This document shows positions 44,598 through 55,773 of a DNA stretch of 64,000 bases, piece by piece. The notes under the pieces were generated by a model, which had not been told where the DNA came from, searched no databases, and saw only the letters and a program-made list of their open reading frames with translations. The position numbers and the translations under genes are program-made. Origin of the DNA: Micractinium sp. NFX-FRZ (lineage: Eukaryota > Chlorophyta > Trebouxiophyceae > Chlorellales > Chlorellaceae); NCBI GenBank assembly GCA_029339195.1, contig JAPTJF010000140.1, positions 62,001 through 126,000 on the forward strand, read 5' to 3'. Every line of letters starts with the position of its first letter. Position 1 is the stretch's first letter.

Positions 44598-47239
44598 ATG
44601 GCTGCGCCGGCACCGCTCGAGCATGCTCCGCAGGGCTTTACAGCCCTCGCAGCGCCTGCCGACCAGCATGACGACGAGCCGGCGGCCCTCTTCAAGCTTG
44701 AGCACCTCCCGCCGGATGCCCTGGCCCGTGTCATGCAGGTAAGCATCACCTGAATGGGTAGGGCGGTCGGGGCTTGCGCAGGCGGTGAAGCCAAGGGCCA
44801 GCAGTGGGACCGCGCCGCCGTGACTCCGTGTCCCGCCCGCCGCCCATTCCCCTTGTTGAGCGCCTGATGTCGGGGCTCTTATGCAGGACAGACTGAGATC
44901 GAGGCCAGACACCCCGATGCAGCACACATGACAAGTCCTTGGCAGTGCAGGCCCATCATGCTGGCTCACACCTCCTGCTGGTTGTTGCCCACCTGCCTTC
45001 CCCGCAGCACTTGAGCGTGCGCGACATCCACAACGCGCTGCTGGCCTCCAAGGGTCTGCATGAAGCCCTGCTGGACGAGCGTGTGTGGTACGGACTCTGC
45101 AAGGCCTGCTGGGGCGGCGTTACCGACCCGCACCGCTGGCTGGCACCGCCAGTGCCCTCGGGGCCGGCCACCCCCACCCGTGCCACCCTGCCGGCACCGC
45201 GCACCTACAGGTCAGCTGCTGTGCAGGGGGCAGCGGTGGTGCTTTTTTTGGATTTTGGAACATGAAAAAATATGGCCAGGCATGCGTAGTAGGCCTGGCA
45301 GCAGGGGGCTCCCCTGGTGTGAAGCCCCCCTGCCTGTAGCAGCCCCTGCCCTGCCAGCCCGCACCGCACGCCCACCCTACCTGCCTTCAGCCTACCCTTT
45401 GCCCTGCCTGCCCCTCTCACCCACCGTACCTGCCCCCTGGCCCCCCGCCCACCGGCAGGAAGCTGTACATGCTGCTGCACGAGTCGGCGCCCATTGTGGG
45501 GCTGTGGCGCCTGGTGGGCGAGGGCCCGCGCTCGGCCCTCATCTCCTTTGCCTGGGAGCGCGACGGCATTGTGGGGGCAGAGGTGGAGCTGCGCCCGCCG
45601 CTGTCGGGCAAGGCGGAGGCCAGCACCTGGGCCCGCATCTGCCCCGCGCGCGGCCTCACCACCGCTGTGTGTGTGGAGCCAGAGGGCGGCAACGCCACCG
45701 TCACCGTGTATGGCGCGCAGGGGCAGCGGATACACAGGAGCCCGTCGGCGGAGGCGGCGGCGGCGGTGGCGCTGCCGCTCTCGCAGGTGGGCCGGGCCGC
45801 GCACGCATGGTGTGTGGGTTGAGGAGGGGTGTGGACGGGCTGCAGCGCCAGTGCCGAGTGGCGGTCTGTTAGCCGGGGCCAGTGCCGAGTGGCGGGTTGT
45901 TAGCAGGGGCCGGCAGCCTGCCTGCCTTCCCTGCCGAACGCTTCCTCCTGCCTGTCTGTCAAGCCGCTCACTGCTCACCTGCACAGCCTGTCCATGGCTC
46001 GCCACTGCTTCCACCATCCAGGCCCCCCCCGCCCCCCGCCACCTCCCCCCTCTGCCCCCTCCCCGCAGGCCAGCCCCTCCCCGCTGGGCACCTCCCCCAA
46101 GGGCAGCTTTGAGCACGAGTGGCTGGAGTTCATGTCGGGCAACGTGCAGAACAGCAGGTCCAAGCAGAAGAAGCGGTCGCAGCGCGGGATGGGGCAGGGT
46201 GAGCCGATGGGTGGCATGTGGGGGGGCCAGGTGGAGTGGGCTGGACTGGCAGCAACTCCTGATGCTACTGACCAGTGCGTTGCCATGCCTGCCTTCCACC
46301 CGCTTTGCCATTGTGCGCCTGCCCTGCCAGTTATCGCCCCCCAGCGCCCGCTCAACTGGCCTGCCCCGCTGTCCCACGTTCCACATGTGCGCAGCGCGCT
46401 CCGAGGGCCCCGCCATCTACCACCTGAGGCGCGTGCCCGAGCTGCGCCCCAGCAGCAAGCACCCCCACTGCGGCTGCTGGGCAGCCGATTACGGGCCGCA
46501 GGGGCTGGAGGTGAGGGCAGCAGCAGGGGTAACAGTGCAGCTGAGGCAGTGCAAGCACGGCTGCGGCTGCACCGCTGTCATGGGGGTCAGGCTGTATAAC
46601 TTTTGTCCGTGCCTGCCTGCTGCGCTCTTTGTGTGCCCTTTGCCTGACCTTTTCTCCTCCCACCTGTGCCTCACCCTTTCCTCTACCCACCTCTCACCCT
46701 CCACATCCCATTGCCCCCACCTCACCACTTGCAAGCAGGTGCTGCAGCTGCACTACGACTTCAAGGGGCGGGCCGCTCAGCTGCACGCCACAAAAGTGGT
46801 GGGCGACGACTGCGTGCCCTCGGGGCAGTGCAGCTGGCGTTGCGCGGCCGCGCCCATGGCTGTGCCCTGGGGGGCGCCAGAGCAGGAGCTGGTGCAGCAG
46901 CAGGAGGAGCGCTGGCTGCAGGAGCGGGAGTGGTGGGACGAGGCGCTCGATGACGACGAGGAAGATGGTGCTGAGGTGGAGGGCGGCGGCAGCGGCGGCG
47001 GCCTCTTTGCACAAGCTGCGGCAGCGAAAGCAGAGGTGCTGGGCGGCGCCAGCAAGGGGCCGCCTCGGGTGGTGGCGATCCACGAGGGCAGCGGCCAGGT
47101 GGCGGGCCCCGGGTTCACCAACCCGGAGTGGATCTCAGGCCGCCTGCTGGTGTTTGCGGATGGCGCCCTGTCCTTTGTGTGGGGCGAGGGGCTCAACCAA
47201 ATCACGGAGATGCGGCGGCTGCGGGTGCCGCGGCTGTGA
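44598..47239 (+). CDS. F-box protein with large C-terminal beta-rich domain
   Basis: Six exons (44598-44738, 45008-45210, 45459-45786, 46069-46198, 46395-46510, 46739-47239) give 472 residues. The F-box begins LEHLPPDALARVMQHLSV, is split by intron 1, and ends ALLDERVWYGLC. The following region (LYMLLHESAPIVGLWRLVGEGP, LISFAWERDGIVGAEV) resembles plant F-box proteins whose C-terminal part is distantly like FBXO31. This is a family-level impression only. The last exon has Q/E-rich and acidic stretches (LDDDEEDGAEVEGG) before a conserved-looking end (GFTNPEWISGRLLVFADG, GEGLNQITEMRRLRV). It is likely an SCF ubiquitin-ligase adaptor of unknown substrate. The start ATG lies 23 codons before the alanine/acidic lead-in to the F-box. 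Confidence 0.8.
45849..45910 (+). repeat. 31-bp tandem duplication in an F-box gene intron
   Basis: Two adjacent 31-base copies (45849-45879 and 45880-45910) start with CAGTGCCGAGTGGCGG and differ at only three positions. It lies wholly intronic and is recent-looking. Confidence 0.9.
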
Positions 47240-47629
47240 GCCAGCCAGTCGGCGGCAAATCGCACACACGCACGCATGCACGCACAATGGCCCCGTTCTG
47301 GTGCAGCACTTGCCATTCATTTTGATGCATATAGCGGCCTAGGCCGCACGTTGACTCCCCATCCGGGGCTTGAGCATGCCCCACCCACTGCCTCCCAGAA
47401 CTTGAGGCTCCCCTTGCAGGGGCGCTGGCCAGCTGCAATGTCTGGCCTCAACGTGCCCCGTTGTTCACTCATGATGCTCCACTGATTTCATTGCCATATG
47501 CTTGGTTGCATTCCATGCCTCGGTTTCGTAGCACTGCGCACTGCACTGTAGATTTTTACATCTCGTACCCCTCGGCAGAGCAGACAGGACTAGGGTTGCA
47601 GAGGGGCTGGCTGTGAGGAGCCAACACGC
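47240..47629. other. Convergent intergenic region, F-box gene / TLDc gene
   Basis: 390 bp of facing 3' UTRs, AT-rich near 47480-47570, with one TGTAA on the minus strand. Confidence 0.6.
47556..47560 (-). terminator. TGTAA polyadenylation signal, TLDc gene
   Basis: TTACA on the + strand, 70 bases past the TLDc stop at 47630. It supports the short last exon chosen for that gene. Confidence 0.6.
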
Positions 47630-49659
47630 TCATCCTGTTTTTGTTCGCCACACAATGCCGTCCAACTCCCACTCTTCACCTGCAAGCAGGCAGGGGAGGT
47701 GGCATGTTGGGTGAGTGGAGCAGGGGGCAGGGGCCCACGGGACGTAAGTTGGAGGCCGCGCCCCGCCAGCATGCCCTCCCCAGCTGCGCATGCCCCCACC
47801 CATCGGCAGCTCCCATCACCACCACTGGCCATGCTTCCCCCCCTGGTCGTAGGCACCACCATCACTGTGGATGGCACACCATCTGCGTGTCCCCACTCAC
47901 CCTTCCCTTGCGCCACATACGCCCGCAGGCCCACCAGCTGCACCCCTCTCGCGTTCTCTCCCACCGCAAACAGCGACTTGCCGCCGTCGGGCAGGCGGGC
48001 ATAGTGGGGCCCAAGCTTGCACTTGGCCAGCCGCTCGTTGCCCGGGGACAGCGGGATGTGCAGCCTGTTGACGGGGCGCATTAGAGTAAACAATCCTTGA
48101 GACCACGGCATGCGCACACACGCAGGCAGTCGGGCAGGGCAGCGCGAGGCAGACAGGGTTGGGCAGCGCAGGGCAGCGCTGGACAGCAAGCATGCAAGCA
48201 TGCAGGCACGGAGCGAGGATGGGCACGCTGGTAGCTCAGCCGCGTGCCCTCACCCGTCGGCGCCAAACCAGATGCCCAGCCCCTCGCCGTCTCGCATCAC
48301 AGCCAGTGCTGGGCCCCCGACCTGCTGGGGTGTGAAGTAAGGCAGCGGGGCATTGGCTGAGGAGGCATGTCAAGGGCTGGTCTTACACACAAACAAGGCA
48401 CCTGCCAGGACGAGCACCCAGCTGGCCCCTTTCCAAACACCACCCGCACCTTGGGCAGCTTGACTGGCCGCTTGCTCACGTCCCCGTCCCGCCAGGTGAA
48501 GAGGAAGGAGGCGGGGGAGTCGCGGTCCTCGCCCAGGCTCACCCAGCCGCGGGAGTTGTACCCGCCAACGACCGCGCCGCCCTCTGAAGGGAGGGGAAGC
48601 AAGGGAGGGGCAGCTACGCTGATACATCGGGTGCGCTGCTGCTGAGCTGGGCGCAGGCAGGCAGGCAGGCAGAGGCAGGCAGGCAGAGAATTAGAGAGGC
48701 TTAAGGGTGGGTGGGGGTTGTAAAAGGCGTGCAGGCAGCCCAGCACAGTGCGTGGCGGGGCAGCCCGGCGCAAGTCACGTCAGGGCAGGGCAGGGCAGGG
48801 CAGGCAACGACATCAGCGAGCAGGGTGGGAGCATGCCAGGCACAGGTGGCAGTTACCATGGCACCCACCCACCCACCCACCCGTCTGCGCCAGGATGAGC
48901 GTCGCCCCAAAGGCATCCACCCGGCTGTGGAAGGCGGCTGCGCTCCACCCGTCGCTGTCTGCGTCGTACGCCAGGCGCAGCGGCGCGCTCTCCAGCTGCG
49001 TCTGGGCCAGCAGCGGGCGCAGCAGCGCAACATCCTCGTCGTCCCCCTCCACCGGGGCCGCAAACACGTCGGTGACAGCAGGGTCTGCACGCACACTTGC
49101 CCAGTGAGTAGTTGGCTGTCAGTGAATGACAGCTACTTGGAGCTGGCCTGGACGCACCATAAGATTTGCATTCAGGTTCCAGACAGGCTGCAGGCACTCC
49201 AGAGACGACGAGCCCCATCGCACTTGCCACCAACCCTCATCTGCACCCGCTGAGACCCCTTGCCCGCTCACACAGCTCTTTTGCGGCATCATCCGACAGC
49301 CGCTTCAGGCCGCCAGGGTTGGGGTCCTCTAGTGCTTGCCGCCCAAACAGGCGCCCCACCAGGCGCTCCACCAAGTCCAGCTCTTGGTCCCCGCCCTGCT
49401 GCGCCCGCACTTGCAGCCTGCCGCCGCCGCTTTGGCGGTGCTGCTGCCTTGCCTGGCGGCGGTGTGGAGCGGCTGGATGCGCCCCTATTCGCACCACAGT
49501 TCGTGTGCTGCTGCAGGCAGCCGCACCGGTAGCGACAGGGCTCTGGGCGCACATGGCGCGCTCGTGTGAAGGCCTTGCACAGGAACCTCGCCTGCTGATC
49601 AAGCGCACAACACCGTACGGGCATTCACTCCGCGCCCTGCAAGCGAAGATGGTTCCCAT
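47630..49659 (-). CDS. TLDc-domain protein
   Basis: Six exons (49272-49659, 48881-49084, 48450-48583, 48254-48321, 47901-48064, 47630-47679) give 335 residues in phase. The TLDc domain fills the C-terminal two thirds: LRLAYDADSDGWSAAAFHSRVD, GATLILAQT, VVGGYNSRGWVS, ASFLFTWRDGD, GPALAVMRDGEGLGIWFGADGLHIPL, CKLGPHYARLPDGGKSLFAVGE and a short end, EEWELDGIVW. TLDc proteins are tied to oxidative-stress resistance and, in animals, V-ATPase regulation; plant members are poorly known. The last exon is only 50 bases. Reading through its intron instead gives a long unlike tail, so I prefer the spliced form. The N-terminal ~90 residues are R/Q-rich and uncertain. The ATG at 49659 is only 90 bp from the divergent MCEE start. 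Confidence 0.8.
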
Positions 49660-49749
49660 CCTCGAACGCCAGCGCACTCCACCTCAGCTTCTGCTACTGA
49701 ACTGGAAACGAGGTGCTTGGAGCAAATTCAAGCTCCACGTCTGTTTAAA

Positions 49750-50843
49750 ATGTTGGCTGCTAGCAGCCGCGGCCTGCGAACAGCCGTGCAGGTGGGAAGG
49801 GCTGGGGGCCTGCCCAGAACTGGCCGCCGCAAGTGCCGGAGTTGCACACAACTCGTGCAGAACACGCACCCTTCTGATCCCTATTGCGCCCACCCTTGCC
49901 CGATACCGCCGCAGGCAGCCTGCCGGCTGTCCACCACCGCTGCCGAGGGCGGGGCTGTGCCGCCCAGCGTGGGCCGCCTCAACCACGTGGCCATTGCGGT
50001 GCCCGACCTTGAGGAGGCGGCCCGCAAGTACAGGGAGGTGCTGGGAGTCAAGGTGGGTTGGACGCTGAGCGGGTGTGAGCGTGGCCTGGGGAGTGCCAGT
50101 GGCCGGGTGCAGCTGCCGCGGCAACGGTGCCTGGGAGTGTCGGCGGTGCCCCCTCGACTGTGTCGTCACCAAGGTCGCCCCCCGCTGCCGTGCCCCGTGC
50201 AGGTCAGCGAGCCGCAGGCGCTGCCGGAGCACGGCGTGACGGTGGTGTTTGTTGAGCTGCCTAACACCAAGCTGGAGCTGCTGGAGCCGCTGGGGCAGGC
50301 CTCTCCCATTGCAAAGTTCCTGGAGAAAAATGCGTCGGGGGGCATGTGAGTGGTCGGGTTGGGTGGGGGCTGTCAACCTGGGATTTAAATTGTCCTATAC
50401 GTGCGGCTGTGTGGAGTGCTGCGAGGATGGGCACCAGTTGGCCACGCTGCCTTGCGCACCTGGCCCACCCGGATGCTATTGACCATTGATTGGGAGGGGC
50501 TGCAGTTCTTCCCTTGGTTGGGCATGACCTTGCAATACCTTCTGCCATTGCTCACCAATGCCCAGCCCTTTGCGTCAGTTTTCTGCCCAGCATCCCACCG
50601 TCCACCACCCCTGCTCCTCCCACTGTCCCGCCCCCATGCAGCCACCACATCTGCCTGGAGGTGCCAGACATGGCGGCCAGCATGGCGCATGTGGGGGCGC
50701 GGGTGCGGCTGCTGGACAAGCAGCCCAGGATAGGGGCGCACGGCCTGCCGGTTGTGTTCCTGCACCCCAAGGACATGAATGGGGTGCTGACGGAGCTGGA
50801 GGAGGTGGCACAGCAGCAGCAGCCGGCTGCAGCAGCGACGTAG
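49750..50843 (+). CDS. MCEE: Methylmalonyl-CoA epimerase, mitochondrial
   Basis: Interconverts (2S)- and (2R)-methylmalonyl-CoA, the step after propionyl-CoA carboxylase and before the B12-dependent mutase. Four exons (49750-49791, 49915-50052, 50203-50345, 50642-50843) give 174 residues; the human enzyme has 176. A short leader (MLAASSRGLRTAVQ..RLSTTA) looks like a mitochondrial presequence. The vicinal-oxygen-chelate fold is clear: RLNHVAIAVPDLEEA, LPEHGVTVVFVELPNTKLELLEPLG, HHICLEVPD, RIGAHGLPVVFLHPKD and GVLTELEEV. The expected metal ligands (His of LNHVAI, His of HHIC, Glu of LTELEE) are present. The chain ends in Q8-type and alanine repeats. It is very close to the glyoxalase superfamily, but the EHG..NTK..LLEPLG pattern is specific to MCEE. 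Confidence 0.93.
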
Positions 50844-51227
50844 CAGGGGTGGTGACTGCGGGCCGCTGGGCCTGCCAGCAAATGAACAAACCGGCTGTGG
50901 AACTCTCCGGCCTGTAGTTTCTGGCCATGTATACTGACTTGTGTACTCCTATGCACCCGCATCCCCCATCATTCCCTCCGTTCCTCCCTTTCCATGTGCC
51001 CCTTCAGAATGCTGTGCTGTACAATCAACTCTGCCGCATCAGCGGGACAGCGCAGGCCACCCGGGGCAGGATATGGGAGTGTGCTTAACAACAGGGGTGT
51101 TTAGGGAGGCAGGTGCCGTCAAACAATCGGATAGAGTCAGGTCAAGACAGTCAGAGGTCGGGGCTCAGTCGGTCAGGGCGGGTCAGGGGACGGTGGAGCT
51201 GCCTTGCACCGCTGCAGGCGCTGCAGC
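50844..51227. other. Convergent intergenic region, MCEE / POT1
   Basis: 384 bp of facing 3' UTRs. There is no TGTAA on either strand and no other feature that I can support. Confidence 0.55.
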
Positions 51228-54223
51228 TCAGCCGGCACGATCTCCGTTGGCGGGCTGCTGCTGCTGCTGCTGCTGCTGCAGGGAGGTGTCGCACACGCGG
51301 TACTGTCGTGACTGCCAGGGCCGTGCCGGGTCGGTGAAGTAGCTCTTGATGCTCACCTCCATCCAGGGGCCGCCGTCGCTGCAGCAGACCACAGCACAGC
51401 ACAGCACAGCAGGGGCGGCACCGTATTGAAACAGCCCAGCGGAGAAGGTCACAGCAGAGTAACAACACGACGCACCAGGCAGCCGGCTTGCCCGCCAACA
51501 TCCTCGCAGCACTCCACAACATCTGGCAGCTGACCAGCTGTGGTGGCAGCCGGCGTATCTCGGCAGCTCCATCCACACCATGTCCACCCATGACCATGCC
51601 TGCCCACCAGCCTCACCGTTGGCAGCCCTGCCCCAGCATGCGGTGGAAGCAGCCGAGCAGGCGCTCCGCAGCCGCCTGGTCTGCCCGCATGTCACGGGCA
51701 GGGAGGTTGGTGAAGAAGGTGTCGCCATCGGGGCCAAACAGGATGACGTCCAGCTGCCCCGTGGCGTCCTCAACCAGCAGCTTCAGCGTGTACACCCAGC
51801 GCCCGGGGTCGGCGCCTGCAGGGGGGGGGCGCATGGCGAGTGCGCTGGCCTTGGTGGGTGCACAACGCGAGGAGGAGCTGTGCCGCCCGGTAATGCCTGC
51901 AGCAGGCGGGTCTCCATGCCAGGCGTAGAGAAAGAGGCAGCAGAGAGCTGGTAATGGGCACGGGTGCTGCCTGCTCCTGACACCAACCCCTCCCCTCCCC
52001 ACCCGGCACGCACCGAGCAAACCGCACTGCGCCGCTGGGTGGCACATCTCTGCTGGCTCGTGCGGCGAGTAGTCTAGAAGGCGCACCAGCAGGCGGTAGC
52101 AGCGCGGCGCCGCCGCCGGCGTGTCCAGCAGCACCTGCCGGATCGTGCTGAGCGGGCGGTTGCGGTGCCGGCTCAGCGCCAGCAGCTCCGCCGCGCTGTG
52201 GGGCGCCCAGCCCGCGGTGTGGTTGGCTGCCAGCCGGTGCCGGTACTCCTCCTCCAGCTCTGCCCTGCCCACCTCGTCCTGCCAGGGAGTCCAGCGACTG
52301 TTGCGCTGAAAGAAGGCCTGGCAGGAAGCAGTGTGAAGGGGGGAGCAAAGGAGAGGAGGGGGAGTTGCAGGGCAGAGCAAGGCCAGGGCAGAGCCAGGCA
52401 GGCAGGTTGGCCAGGCAGGGCAGGCTCCCGGCTGAGGGCAGGGCAGGTGAGACAGCGGCGGTGTGCGGAGCAGACGCTAGCAAATGAGGCGCTTCAGGTC
52501 AGGTGCCATCTCCTCCATGAGCAGTGCCCACTGCACACACCTGTCCTCACATGCGCCCGCCCCGCCCACCTGTAGCTGCCCGTTGACCACGCGTGCCCCA
52601 ATGTTGCGCATCTTCACCCAGCTCCCCACCGCGGGCTGCTCCACCCGCCCGCTCTTGGTGAAGACCAGCGGAAGGGTGGTACCAACCAGGGGCACACCAG
52701 ACAGGTCGCCCATGTCCTGCGCGGTGGGGAGGGGGGCAGGCGGGCCAGTGGGGGAGCAGACAGGCACGCCAAACGGGCAAATGTGGGCAGCACTTGCGGA
52801 GACATGGCTGCAGTCGCAGGCACCTACCAGCCTGCCGACCACCAGACACCTGCAACTACAGCCAAACCATTGCACAAGCCTGGTGCCAGGGGTGGCTGCT
52901 TGGTGGCAGCAAGGCAGGAGCACCCCATGCTCTCACCCACCTCCAGGGGCAGCGCAAAGGGGCGGAGGTGTGCGTGCCCACGCTGGGCCTCGGCAGTCTC
53001 CTGTCCCCGCGTGTCGTAACTGCACAGAGGCAGCAGGCAGCAGGCAGCGCATACAGAAACTCAGGGACCTGTGGGGTGCATGACTTATGCCGAGTCATGC
53101 GGAGGTAGAGGAAGAGGTGGCATGCTCCCTTGCCTGGCAGCAGCTGCCAGCGCCTGCCAGGCTCCTTAGCACACGCAAGCTTTGCGCCGCGCAGCCCTTG
53201 CTCATCACGCCCACTGCACCACAACCCTCCCCCAGCCCGAGGCACTCACTCCATGGGGAAGGGCAGCGCATCGGACCCATCCCAGATGTGCAGCAGGCGC
53301 AGGGCTGCGTCGCTGTCGTCCAGCGCCACCACGCGGCAGGTGCAGTCAAAGAAGACCAGCGGGCGCACAGCACTGATGCGCTTCAGGTAGGTCGTGCTGC
53401 CGCCCAGCAGCGCACGGTTGGCGCTGATGACGCTCTGGTAGTGGCGCAGCGCGCGCAGCAGCGCTTCCTCCCGCCCGTCAAAGTGGTAGTGCTGGCTGGA
53501 GGTCTGGTAGGGCTGGGAGGGGCGGCCGCCGGGGACGCCCTCGCCAGGTGGCGCCACCGCGTCAAATAGGCAGTAGGCAAAACCGGCGCCACGCGCACCC
53601 ACCTTGCCCATCAGCTGCGGCTTGTCGTTGTAGCAATTGACCTGTGGATGGGTGGTGCAAGGCATGGAAGGGCGGCGGAAAAGCAGAGCAGGGAAGCTGG
53701 TGGGTCCAGGCTGGCGGCCGGTGGGACACGCATGGCACGCAGCTGTTTGTGCCTTGGCCCTAGTAAACAGGGCCCAGCGGTGGTTTCCTTGCACAACCAT
53801 GCAGACATCTGTCACCCCACCTTGACGCGGTGCAGGCGAATGATGTCCCCGGGGCGCCGGAGGTGCGGCAGCTCAGCGGCGGTGGCCGCAAAGCACAGCA
53901 TCTCCACTCCGGGCAGCAGGTCGGGGCGCTCAGAGGTGCTGCCGTCTACAAGCGTGAGGTTGCAAATCATATCTGCGATGCAAGGTGCAGGAGGAGGAGC
54001 TATCAAGCAAGCAAGCGGGCCGGGGCAGGAGCGCCTGACGCGCAGGTGGCGGCGGCCCCCCGGCTGCCGCCGCTCAGCTGTCAGCGCGCTCCCCGCCGCG
54101 CCGCGCACCTGTCCCCCGCGTGGGACGCGGCACGGAACACTCGGTGACCACCGCCCAGAGGTTCACTTGCCGCCGCACGCTTTCAATCGCGTGGGCCAGC
54201 TCGACGTAGTCGTACCGCGTCAT
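51228..54223 (-). CDS. POT1: Protection of telomeres 1 (telomere single-strand DNA-binding protein)
   Basis: Binds the G-rich telomeric overhang and regulates telomerase. Eight exons (54109-54223, 53821-53972, 53250-53641, 52941-53019, 52570-52716, 52014-52317, 51617-51815, 51228-51378) give 512 residues. The first OB fold starts YDYVELAHAI..QVNLWAVVTECSVPRPTRGT, then ICNLTLVD, MLCFAATAAELP, RPGDIIRLHRV and FAYCLFD. The family-typical PYQTSSQHYHF link follows. A second OB fold has VFFDCTCRVVALDD, LRLLHIWDGSD, VGSWVKMRNIGARVV and AFFQRNSRW. A C-terminal third module contains WVYTLKLLVEDATGQLDVILFG and VSIKSYFTDP, ending in a run of eight Gln. The order and spacing match plant and animal POT1. 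Similarity to RPA-type OB proteins is only general. Confidence 0.87.
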
Positions 54224-55773
54224 TTTCGACGCGCCGGGCTGCAACCAACTCTAAGATCCCCGCCCAGACCTGGGGGTAGCACGAGTTGAAACACAAGTTT
54301 GGGAGAGCTGCTGCACGTGCTGCGGTGGCGCCGCCATCTCAAACCTCACTGCATCGCAATAACCATATTGCTGCATTCGCCTCCGATTCTGAGCCCATGA
54401 TCCTCCCATGATCGTGATATAGCCCTTGCCACGCCCAAACATCGCCCAAACATCGCCCGTCCTACGCCGCCGTCGGCACTTGCGCGCCCCTCACACCCCA
54501 ATCTGCACCCTACGACTACACTTCACATGCCCTGGCTGGCAGGGAGTCGGGTTTGGCCAAGCAGAAAGGAGAGTTAACCTGCCTTGCGCCACTTGATTAC
54601 AGCAGTGCACCCCCGTGCTTGGCGCCACATCAGCACGACTGCCCACTCTCCCTATGCACCCCCCACCCGCCCGCCCGCCCCCACCTGTGGCCTCCATGCC
54701 CCCTATTGGCCCGATCCACCGCCGCCAGCAAGAAGGCGCGGTCGGCGCCCCGCAGCGTTGTGGCCACTGCTGCTCTGACAACAACACGGGCGAGACACTA
54801 AACTGTGAGAGACGGGGAGAGCGCGGCAGCCACTAGAGTGCTGCCGGCCAGGGCAGGCAGCATCATTATCAGCATTACATTTCAAGTCCACGGAGCCAGC
54901 AGGACTCAGGCAGCGCTGCCGCTGGGTGCAGCACAGCAATCCCGTATCTGAGCTAGCGGCGTGCCCAGCGGCGCCTGGCTACCCTTCCAGCACAACACGA
55001 ACACCTTATCTGTGCCACCCTACCCGTGCCCCACAGCGCCTTCCTTGTCCGTGCTACCTTGAGCTGCTTGAGTGGAGGCAATGCCACAGGAGCTTGCACT
55101 CGACCAACGTGCCTTGGCTGCACGCCTCTATCTGCAGTCATCAGTGCGTGCCTCCCTGGTTCTTGCTGACCCTACCAACAGCCTGAAGCCGCAGTTGTTG
55201 AAGAACACTTCTGATCCGCAGCACAAACCTCTGGGCAAGTAGCAGAGCAGTCTTATGCAGCGGTGGTGAGGAGCAGAAGTGGCCCGCTGCTACTTCTGCG
55301 TGCATTCTGCACAAACACCACTGCCATCATGCGGCGTCAGGTAGCCAATCCCAGGAAGCTTTGTTGCAGCCCCCACAGCCCGCTTGGAACTGCAAGGCCC
55401 CCAGCCAGCGCTTGACCTGAGCCGCCACCAGACCTGCCGGCAAGCGACCATGCCCACGCCTGAAAGAGGAAGCAGAAGCATCTCCATGCATTGGGGCAGG
55501 CCGCGAGCTTACAGTTTATTGGGGTGGTTATCAGTGCTGGGATGGTCAAAGGAGCAGCGGTAACAGGCGAACAGGAGCAGAGCGGGGGGTGACAGCATGG
55601 ACATGGGGCAAACTCAGCAACAGGAAAAGCAGCAAGACGAGCAGCAGGGAGCGTGAAGAGGAAAGCAGGCAGCAGGAGGGGGAATGCAGTGATCATTCGG
55701 GAGCAGGGCAGCAAAAGAGAGGGAGGGCACCGAGGGGCACGGTTGTCCCCTGGTTGTGTGTGTGTGCGTGTCA
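54224..55773. other. Gene-poor gap between POT1 and VTC1-like gene
   Basis: 1,550 bp, the longest gap in the window and the only one between two same-strand genes. The left part (54240-54480) is AT-richer and should hold the POT1 promoter. The right part should hold the VTC1-like 3' UTR (TGTAA at 55509). The open frames here are short and unlike any protein I know. I tested for tRNA box B, U6/U2 snRNA landmarks and found none. Confidence 0.5.
55509..55513 (-). terminator. TGTAA polyadenylation signal, VTC1-like gene
   Basis: On the minus strand the order is AATAAACTGTAAGC, about 260 bases after the stop at 55774. An AATAAA lies immediately before the TGTAA. Confidence 0.55.

Noticed and set aside
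47681..47900. Read-through C-terminus of the TLDc protein (long Gly/Pro tail)
   Set aside because: A GTGAGT donor and CAG acceptor give a short tail (EEWELDGIVW) typical of TLDc ends, and a TGTAA lies just beyond that stop.
49660..49677. Earlier TLDc start at 49677
   Set aside because: The codon is GTG on the minus strand; the first ATG in frame is at 49659.
55290..55487. Small minus-strand frame downstream of the VTC1-like gene
   Set aside because: It lies in the expected 3' UTR, has no recognisable features and ends past the poly(A) signal.
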